A stretch of 23,416 nt of DNA from an uncultured Haloferula sp. Lineage in GTDB: Bacteria; Verrucomicrobiota; Verrucomicrobiae; Verrucomicrobiales; Akkermansiaceae. Shown here piece after piece: positions 16,544-23,416 of the stretch. The translations under genes and the position numbers were made by a program. Location: NCBI GenBank assembly GCA_946885645.1, contig CAMPGU010000025.1:1-23416 (forward strand), written 5' to 3'. The first letter of the stretch is position 1. Each line of letters begins with the position of its first letter. The notes under the pieces were generated by a model. It saw nothing but the letters and a program-made list of their open reading frames with translations. It searched no databases and was not told where the DNA came from.

Positions 16544-17089
16544 GTGTGGAAGCTCGTCATCCTCCTGTCCCTCCTGCCTCTCGTCGGCGCGTGGCTCGGC
16601 AGGCACTGGTTCTGGAGCCGCGTCCGGCTGGAGGGCACGCGGCGGGATTGCGAGCTCTCCGCGAGGGATCTCCGCCAGCGCATGGGCCTTCCTCCCGGGA
16701 GCCGCGGCAGTGAAACCCATGCGGCAGCCCTGGGAAACGCCGTGCGGGAATGCGGGCTCCTGCTGCTGGAGCGCGAGGGCGATGCCTTGGCAAAGGCCCG
16801 CGTGAAGGGCTCCTTCCTCACCCGGGCTCTACCCGCGCTGGTGGGAGTTGTCGCAATTTTCGCGATTTTTTCAAAGCGCGTGCCCGCCGGATGGGCGATC
16901 GCGGGGGCGCTCGGCGTGCTTGGCTTCTGGACCCTGCTACGCCTCACCGGCATGGCCGTCGAATGGCGTGCGGTCGCCCGGGGCACGGAAGTACTCAAGG
17001 CCACCCGCCCTCTCAAGCGGATGAGCGATGAGGAAGAGGTGATCCGCTGCGCCAAGGCCAGCGTGTGGAGCACCGTGTGGCCTTTTTGA
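16544..17089 (+). CDS. membrane protein resembling YugP-type zinc metallopeptidase, zinc motif lost
   Basis: 181 residues from a GTG at 16544, 12 bp after hrpB. Three hydrophobic segments are visible: 3-19, about 95-110 and 115-135. By eye it lines up with the YugP/membrane zinc metallopeptidase family. AVRECGLLLLEREGDALAKAR (66-86) matches the family's catalytic stretch, normally A-A-H-E-x-G-H followed by EGYAPLKLR-like residues, and TGMAVEWRAVARGTEVL plus EEEVIRCAKASVW match its TLPVEF...ASRRA and C-terminal A-rich helix. The HExxH zinc motif reads Arg68-Glu-Cys-Gly-Leu72, so both zinc histidines are gone, and the segment usually before it is shortened. If the relationship is right, this is a catalytically dead paralogue with a structural or regulatory role; otherwise it is an uncharacterised membrane protein. 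No stop or frameshift interrupts it. Confidence 0.8.
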   Translation: MWKLVILLSLLPLVGAWLGRHWFWSRVRLEGTRRDCELSARDLRQRMGLPPGSRGSETHAAALGNAVRECGLLLLEREGDALAKARVKGSFLTRALPALVGVVAIFAIFSKRVPAGWAIAGALGVLGFWTLLRLTGMAVEWRAVARGTEVLKATRPLKRMSDEEEVIRCAKASVWSTVWPF

Positions 17090-17111
17090 GAAGCAACGCC
17101 AGCACCTCCGC

Positions 17112-18026
17112 TTAGCCCGTAGGCGCTCCCGACTTCGCGAGATGGGCTTCCAGCCGGTCGAAGTTTTCTTCGTTGGCAGAGGCAATGAATCCCGACACCT
17201 TGGCGGCTTCGGCGGCGGAGTGGAACTTCATCCTCCAGGTCAGGCGCGTGCCGCCGGCCTCGTCTTCATAGGTCATCGTCATGCGGAATCCGTGCACCGG
17301 ATCCAGATGCCGGAGGACGATCTTCTCGTCCGGGATCACCTCGATGAATTCCTTTTCGATCGGATAGTCCGCGCCGTCCGGCCCATGCATCACGAAGCGC
17401 CACCTGCCGCCCGTGCGGGGCTCAAAGATCTCGAAGGTATTGGTAAATCCCTTCGGCCCCCACCATTCGGAAAGCTGCCGCGGATCGATGAAGCTGCCAA
17501 ATACGACCGCGCGGGGTGCCGGGAAGCGGCGGGTAGATACGATCTCCGGGTTCGCGCGATCCTCCGCCAGCATTGCATCCAGGCGCTCGAAGCTCTGCGT
17601 CCAACCGGCCTTCATTCCCGAAAGATGGCCGTCGGTCGCGGAGCCGCCTTTCTGGAGCACCCACGCCTGCACGGACAACTCGGAGCCGCCGTCGCTGGCG
17701 GCAATCGCTACAGCGGTGCGCACCTTGAAAAGGGATCTGCCGGTTTCGTCCAAGGCGGCACTGGAGAACACCAGCTTTCCGGGTGCCTCGATTTCCTCCA
17801 CCGCGCCGACCATCGGATAGACCGCCCCGTCCGGACCGCGCATGTCGATCCGGATGCCGCCTCCGGGCCGCGGCTCCAATTTGCAAACGGGATTGGTAAA
17901 ACCTCGAGGCCCCCACCAGCGGGACAGTTGAGAGGAATCGATCCATGCCTCGAACACCCGTTCGGGAGGCGCAGGGAATTCGCGGGTGATCGAGCATGCC
18001 GGGCTTCCGGCGGAATCCAAAGTCAT
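17112..18026 (-). CDS. tandem two-domain AHSA1/SRPBCC protein
   Basis: From the ATG at 18026 the product is 304 residues. An in-frame GTG at 18143 would add 39 residues of basic, unlike-looking sequence and is less likely. Two complete SRPBCC/AHSA1 (Aha1 C-terminal-like) domains follow one another: domain 1 from ITREFPAPPERVFEAW through WWGPRGFTNPVCKLEPRPGG to GWTQSFERLDAML, and domain 2 from VSTRRFPAPRAVVFGSFIDP through WWGPKGFTNTFEIFEPRTGG to NEENFDRLEAHL. Each has the conserved aromatic SRWWGP/SEWWGP strand and the closing helix. The fold forms a hydrophobic pocket for lipids or small molecules; stand-alone members are often co-regulated with ArsR-type regulators, none of which is seen here. 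No signal peptide, so cytoplasmic. It converges on the preceding membrane-protein gene (22 bp between stops) and diverges from icd. Confidence 0.9.
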   Translation of the reverse strand: MTLDSAGSPACSITREFPAPPERVFEAWIDSSQLSRWWGPRGFTNPVCKLEPRPGGGIRIDMRGPDGAVYPMVGAVEEIEAPGKLVFSSAALDETGRSLFKVRTAVAIAASDGGSELSVQAWVLQKGGSATDGHLSGMKAGWTQSFERLDAMLAEDRANPEIVSTRRFPAPRAVVFGSFIDPRQLSEWWGPKGFTNTFEIFEPRTGGRWRFVMHGPDGADYPIEKEFIEVIPDEKIVLRHLDPVHGFRMTMTYEDEAGGTRLTWRMKFHSAAEAAKVSGFIASANEENFDRLEAHLAKSGAPTG

Positions 18027-18154
18027 CGGAGGAAAATGTGGGGTGAAGGAGAGGCGGTCCGGGCAGACAGGGGTGCCCGCTTTTGAACACGACGAACGAA
18101 GCACCACCCGCAGGACATGCAAACGAAGCTTCGCCGATCTCACCTTTCCCGGAC

Positions 18155-20443
<2,289 letters not shown>

Positions 20444-20462
20444 TCCGCGCCGGCAATTTCAC

Positions 20463-20498
20463 AGCCCCGTCAGCGCCAGCCGCTGCCGGGGCTTTTTT
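20463..20498 (+). terminator. intrinsic terminator of icd
   Basis: AGCCCCG-T-CAGCG, loop CCAGC, CGCTG-C-CGGGGCT forms a 12-bp stem with one T/C mismatch, followed directly by six T (20493-20498). It lies 20 bp after the icd stop. On the minus strand no T-run follows, so it acts for icd only. Confidence 0.92.
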
Positions 20499-20524
20499 AA
20501 ACGCGGTTCGCGGCGGGCCCGCCC

Positions 20525-21286
20525 CTACCCGAGCGTCAGGGTCACCGGACAATGGTCCGATCCCGTCACGTGCGGGAGGATCGCGGCATCCTTCAAGCGT
20601 CCGGCGAGCGCCTGCGAGGTGCCGAAGTAATCGATCCGCCAGCCGACGTTTCGCGCCCGCGCGCCACCCCGCATGCTCCACCAGGAGTAGGCTTCGGTCT
20701 TGTCGGGATAAAAGTGCCGGAAGGTGTCGCTGAAACCGCTGCCTAGGAGCAGGCCGAAGCCCGCGCGCTCCTCGTCGCTGAAACCCGCGCTCTTGCGGTT
20801 CTCCTTCGGTCGCGCGATGTCGATCTCCTGATGCGCCACGTTCAGATCACCGCAGAAAATCACGGGCTTGCCGCTTTTCTCCAGCGCCCCGAGGTAGAGC
20901 CGGAAAGCCTCGTCCCACTCCATCCGGTAAGGAAGGCGCCGCAGGCCGTCTTGGGCATTGGGGGTGTAAACGTTCACCAGATGGAAATCCGGATACTCCA
21001 GGGTCAGCACCCTGCCCTCCTTGTCGTGAAGGTCCATGCCCATGCCTTCCTTCACGTTCAAGGGGGCCTCGCGCGAGAAAACCGCCACGCCGGAGTAGCC
21101 GGGTTTCTCTGCGGAGTTCCAGAAGGTGTGATAGCCGCCGAATTCCAGCGGCAGCTCCACTTGTTCCGGCCGCGCCTTCGTCTCCTGCAGGCAGAGGATT
21201 TCCGGGCGTTCCGCGACCATGAATTCCGGCAGGCCCTTGCCTAGGGCTGAGCGGATGCCGTTCACGTTCCAAGAGACGAGCTTCAT
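20525..21286 (-). CDS. xth: exodeoxyribonuclease III / AP endonuclease
   Basis: 253 residues, standard for the ExoIII/Xth branch of the EEP fold. It cleaves DNA at abasic sites and has 3' phosphodiesterase/exonuclease activity in base-excision repair. Catalytic blocks are complete: KLVSWNVNGIRSAL at the N-terminus, metal ligand Glu35 in LCLQETKARP, GYSGVAVFSR, VNVYTPNAQDG, GDLNVAHQEIDIARPKEN, YSWWSMRGGAR followed by VGWRIDYF, and Asp244/His245 in GSDHCPV. The spacing of the SWWS...RARNVGWRIDY part is typical of ExoIII. It starts with an ATG at 21286 without a Shine-Dalgarno sequence and converges on icd. A short, uncertain reading frame ends six bases upstream. It is unrelated in role to the secreted EEP protein at 12477, though the fold is shared. 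Confidence 0.96.
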   Translation of the reverse strand: MKLVSWNVNGIRSALGKGLPEFMVAERPEILCLQETKARPEQVELPLEFGGYHTFWNSAEKPGYSGVAVFSREAPLNVKEGMGMDLHDKEGRVLTLEYPDFHLVNVYTPNAQDGLRRLPYRMEWDEAFRLYLGALEKSGKPVIFCGDLNVAHQEIDIARPKENRKSAGFSDEERAGFGLLLGSGFSDTFRHFYPDKTEAYSWWSMRGGARARNVGWRIDYFGTSQALAGRLKDAAILPHVTGSDHCPVTLTLG

Positions 21287-21291
21287 GGCCG

Positions 21292-21492
21292 TTAGGAAAG
21301 CGCGGAGGGATGGGACGGGGAAGGGAAAATGAGAGGGTCCGCATCAAGCGATCTTATGGCGTTCTCCAAAGCCCGGCGGAGCATCTGGAGGGGCGCGGAT
21401 TCCCCCGGCTGGCATTTAGGCTGCCGGAGGAAAAACTCCGCGAGGCGCTTTAGGCGAAGACGTGTGTGGTCGGCCGGGGCGTCCGCCCGCAC
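21292..21492 (-). CDS. possible 66-residue ORF between the PEP-CTERM gene and xth (uncertain)
   Basis: A GTG-initiated frame that opens just after the PEP-CTERM stop and closes 5 bp before the xth ATG. Its product is arginine/leucine-rich, with an amphipathic stretch (LKRLAEFFLRQPK, LQMLRRALENAIRSLDAD). About three quarters of third positions are G or C, as in real genes here, but this is also expected by chance in GC-rich DNA. There is no Shine-Dalgarno sequence and no recognised domain. It may simply be the leader region of xth; the surrounding 21287-21504 gap shows nothing else. Confidence 0.25.
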   Translation of the reverse strand: MRADAPADHTRLRLKRLAEFFLRQPKCQPGESAPLQMLRRALENAIRSLDADPLIFPSPSHPSALS

Positions 21493-21504
21493 CGCCTGCC
21501 GATC

Positions 21505-22086
21505 CTAGCGTCTGCGACGCCGCAGGGCGAGGGCCGCGCAGGCCAAGCCCGCCAGGGCGGCGGCGGAAGGCTCCGGCACGGCGATGCCATCGGTGCCCGC
21601 TCTCATCATGGTCTCCATGTCGTAGAAATACATGTTGTAGGCTCCGTCTGTCGGAACGGCGGCCGCTACCGCGGAATTCGTGGTGAGCGTGCCCGCGGAA
21701 AGGATGATGACATCCCCCTCGGCCATGGAGCTGAAACTACCGGTCAGCAGGAGGTCGTTGAGATCGGGTGCCCCGGCGTTCAGCCCGCCATAGAAGGAGG
21801 ACATCGTGATCGGCGTGCCGCTATTGACGGTGAACGTGACGTCTCCCGACAAACCGTCGAAAGTGAAGCCTGAGAAAATCTGGCCGATATCCTCGATCAG
21901 GAAAGCCGGCGAACCCGAAACCCCTTGCGAGACATTTACGGTAAACATGACCGGCTCCACGATGGTGATGGAGAGAGGGGCTCCGCTGCCGCCGGAGAAT
22001 TCGAGCGCGATGGCGGCATCCGCAGTGGCGGAGAGCAGAGGGGCAAGGAGAACGAGGGCTTTCAGGGATGCGGATGCTTTCTTCAT
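21505..22086 (-). CDS. PEP-CTERM sorting-domain secreted protein
   Basis: 193 residues beginning MKKASASLKALVLLAPLL with cleavage likely after ATADA, a standard Sec signal peptide. The body is Gly/Ser/Thr-rich beta sequence without a recognised enzymatic motif. The C-terminus is a textbook PEP-CTERM tripartite signal: VPEPS, a hydrophobic helix (AAALAGLACAALAL) and a terminal RRRRR cluster. Such proteins are processed by an exosortase after export and are associated with extracellular polymer or biofilm in Planctomycetes, Verrucomicrobia and Proteobacteria. No exosortase gene is in the window. The gene has its own upstream region with an AT-rich island. What the mature protein does is unknown. 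Confidence 0.9.
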   Translation of the reverse strand: MKKASASLKALVLLAPLLSATADAAIALEFSGGSGAPLSITIVEPVMFTVNVSQGVSGSPAFLIEDIGQIFSGFTFDGLSGDVTFTVNSGTPITMSSFYGGLNAGAPDLNDLLLTGSFSSMAEGDVIILSAGTLTTNSAVAAAVPTDGAYNMYFYDMETMMRAGTDGIAVPEPSAAALAGLACAALALRRRRR

Positions 22087-22268
22087 GAGGATATATCAAG
22101 GGTTGCCGCGCGACCGGAGAAGCCGCGCACGGCGTATCTAGCAAACGCGGTTGAAGATACAGCATCTATCAGCCAATTATGATATTTTGATCATCCTTAC
22201 TTCCGCAGCACCACCCCCGCGGAAACGAGGACCCGCCGGAGAAAATGCAGGGCCTCTTCGGAAAAACA
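22087..22268. other. intergenic region upstream of the PEP-CTERM gene with AT-rich island
   Basis: No gene is seen. Around 22165-22200 the base composition drops to strongly AT-rich, containing an inverted repeat ATGAT (22179-22183), six bases, ATCAT (22190-22194). A second repeat, TTCCGC (22201-22206) and GCGGAA (22219-22224), follows. On the minus strand TAGATA at about 22139-22134 could be a -10 element for the PEP-CTERM gene, but no good -35 lies 17 bp upstream. The island could be an operator or upstream activating sequence. Confidence 0.35.
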
Positions 22269-22303
22269 AAAGAGCCGCAACCCTCCACGGGGTGCGGCTC
22301 TTT
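22269..22303 (-). terminator. intrinsic terminator of the rplM-rpsI operon
   Basis: AAAGAGCCGCA (22269-22279) and TGCGGCTCTTT (22293-22303) are perfect 11-bp arms around a 13-nt loop. Read on the minus strand the stem is followed by TTTTGTTTTTC, a good termination tract, 20 bases after the rpsI stop. The plus side carries A-rich sequence only, so it serves the ribosomal operon. Confidence 0.92.
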
Positions 22304-22322
22304 GAAAAAAGCGGAAGCGATA

Positions 22323-22718
22323 TCAGCGCTTGGAGAACTGGAAGCGCTTGCGGGCGCCGGGGCGGCCGGGCTTCTTGCGTTCCTTCATGCGCGGGTCGCG
22401 GCGCAGCATGCCGTGCGGCTTGATGACCTTGCGGAGCTCGGCATCGAAGACGGTGAGGGCACGGGCGACGGCGAGACGGATCGCGCCGGCTTGGCCATGG
22501 ATGCCGCCGCCGGAAGCGGAGACGATCACGTCGAACTTGTTCAGCAGGTTGGCGTGCTGGAACGGGGCCAGAACGGCGTTCTGGAGAGGCAGCGTCGGCA
22601 GGTATTCCTCGAAGGAACGACCGTTGATGACGATCTGTCCGCTGCCTTCCGTCATGCGGACGCGGGCGACGGCGTTCTTGCGGCGGCCGGTGGCGCTGAG
22701 AGTCTTGGCTTCGCTCAT
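22323..22718 (-). CDS. rpsI: 30S ribosomal protein S9
   Basis: 131 residues, normal for bacterial S9. The family pattern is complete: ATGRRKNAVARVRMTEGSG and INGRSFEEYLP near the N-terminus, GGGIHGQAGAIRLAVARAL in the middle, and the basic C-terminal tail LRRDPRMKERKKPGRPGARK ending FQFSKR, whose terminal Lys-Arg reaches the ribosomal P site tRNA. It follows rplM by 30 bp, the universal L13-S9 pairing, and is closed by a strong terminator. Start ATG at 22718 has no Shine-Dalgarno sequence. Ordinary housekeeping gene. Confidence 0.98.
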   Translation of the reverse strand: MSEAKTLSATGRRKNAVARVRMTEGSGQIVINGRSFEEYLPTLPLQNAVLAPFQHANLLNKFDVIVSASGGGIHGQAGAIRLAVARALTVFDAELRKVIKPHGMLRRDPRMKERKKPGRPGARKRFQFSKR

Positions 22719-22748
22719 GTCAAAAAGTGTAGGTGGCTAGCGGCGGGT

Positions 22749-23180
22749 TCAGGCGATTTCGAAAGCCTGCGGTTGCTGGGCCTCGTGCGGGTGCTCGGCA
22801 CCGGCATACACCTTCAGCTTGCCGTATTGGGCGCGGCCGAGGCGGGTCTTCGGGATCATGCCCCAGACCGCGTGTTCGACCAGCAGCACCGGGCGGCGCT
22901 TGCGCACCATGCGGGGGGTCTCGACCTTTTTGCCGCCGACGTATCCCGTGAAACGGGTGTAGATCTTGTCGTTCTCCTTCGTGCCGCTGAGCACGACCTT
23001 GTCCGCATTGACCACCACGACGAAGTCGCCGGTGTCGATGTGCGGGGTGAAAATGGGCTTGTGCTTGCCGCGGAGCAGGCGAGCGGCTTCAACCGCGACC
23101 TGACCCAGGACCTTGTCCTTGGCGTCGATCACGTACCAATTGCGCTCGATGTCGGTCGGCTTGGCGGAAAACGTCTTCAT
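22749..23180 (-). CDS. rplM: 50S ribosomal protein L13
   Basis: 143 residues from the ATG at 23180, the standard L13 length. Recognisable blocks are [78 protein letters not shown] and [18 protein letters not shown]13 is an early-assembling 23S rRNA-binding protein. A longer frame upstream is open but begins inside the promoter region and is rejected. The gene leads the rplM-rpsI operon with a promoter about 70 bp upstream, leaving a leader of about 60 nt. No Shine-Dalgarno sequence is apparent. Confidence 0.98.
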   Translation of the reverse strand: MKTFSAKPTDIERNWYVIDAKDKVLGQVAVEAARLLRGKHKPIFTPHIDTGDFVVVVNADKVVLSGTKENDKIYTRFTGYVGGKKVETPRMVRKRRPVLLVEHAVWGMIPKTRLGRAQYGKLKVYAGAEHPHEAQQPQAFEIA

Positions 23181-23245
23181 CTTGATGGAACCGGAATTTC
23201 CCTCGCCTGCTCGCGGAGTCGGCGTCCGGAGGCGGAGGGGCGCGC

Positions 23246-23274
23246 AAGCTAGTGAGCGGGCCAAACGGTGTCAA
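23246..23274 (-). promoter_or_regulatory. promoter of rplM-rpsI
   Basis: On the minus strand TTGACA (23274-23269), exactly 17 bp, then TAGCTT (23251-23246): a consensus -35 and a good -10 at ideal spacing. The probable start is near 23239, giving a leader of about 60 nt before the ATG at 23180. Confidence 0.82.
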
Positions 23275-23416
23275 TCGGAAATCCGTGGGAACTTTCGGGA
23301 TTCCACCGGAGAAACCACGGCCGGGGGTCGGGCAGCGGCCGCTTTCCGCCGCCGCAGGGGAGGGGCTTCATTCTTTGCTCCCGTGACTCCGGCGCAGCCT
23401 TTCTTTCCTTGTGGGG
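23275..23416. other. right-edge intergenic sequence, no gene supported
   Basis: Nothing codes convincingly here. An imperfect hairpin GTGGGAA (23285-23291) with TTCCAC (23301-23306), and a wider CCGTGG (23283-23288) / CCACGG (23315-23320) repeat, sit just upstream of the rplM -35 box. They could be the end of a gene beyond the window or an upstream regulatory element. Confidence 0.3.

Noticed and set aside
15146..16720. 524-codon minus-strand frame over the end of hrpB
   Set aside because: Antisense shadow of the HrpB C-terminal domain, whose conserved ending is clear on the plus strand.
20512..20523. Perfect 12-bp palindrome GGCGGGCCCGCC next to the xth stop
   Set aside because: All G/C sequence in GC-rich DNA with no T-run or position suggesting function; likely chance.

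Overview
The window is GC-rich, densely coding bacterial chromosome with no rRNA, tRNA, CRISPR array, transposase or phage gene that I could see. It most likely comes from Verrucomicrobia, in the Luteolibacter/Verrucomicrobiaceae neighbourhood. The reasons are a giant prepilin-like protein of the Verru_Chthon cassette protein A type, an ECF sigma factor of the Rhodopirellula/Verrucomicrobium kind paired with a FecR/LamG-like anti-sigma protein, a PEP-CTERM protein, and housekeeping genes with almost no Shine-Dalgarno sequences. The phylum is an inference from gene content, not from a marker tree.

Layout. 1-611 (-): 5' part of a secreted protein of unknown function, cut by the window edge. 742-4085 (+): a two-gene signalling operon, a soluble five-PAS histidine kinase and a REC-LuxR response regulator overlapping by ATGA. 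4288-10593 (+): a cassette of ECF sigma factor, FecR/LamG-like membrane protein, 1146-residue pseudopilin-like Verru_Chthon A protein and a small secreted protein. The first and last pairs are coupled by 1-bp stop/start overlaps, and a hairpin-rich 194-bp gap precedes the giant gene. 10648-12447 (+): a cytoplasmic GH13 alpha-amylase-family enzyme preceded by a strong stem-loop. 13745-12477 (-): tatA followed by a secreted EEP-fold (endonuclease/exonuclease/phosphatase) lipoprotein, from a promoter that would make tatA leaderless. 13940-17089 (+): hrpB helicase and a membrane protein that looks like a YugP-type zinc metallopeptidase without its zinc motif. 18026-17112 (-): a tandem two-domain AHSA1/SRPBCC protein. 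18218-20443 (+): monomeric NADP isocitrate dehydrogenase with a promoter-embedded palindrome and a strong terminator. 21286-20525 (-): exodeoxyribonuclease III. 22086-21505 (-): PEP-CTERM protein. 23180-22323 (-): rplM-rpsI with a near-consensus promoter and terminator.

How the parts relate. The kinase and regulator form a self-contained cytoplasmic signalling pair. The sigma/FecR pair probably controls envelope-related genes, and the adjacent giant pseudopilin-like gene is the obvious candidate target; this cassette is the best candidate for an undescribed system here. The remaining genes are largely housekeeping: central carbon metabolism, ribosome, DNA repair, protein export and RNA helicase.

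Limits. All calls come from reading the sequence by eye; no searches, folding or alignments were run. Family assignments rest on remembered motifs. No gene-free stretch exceeds about 240 bases.
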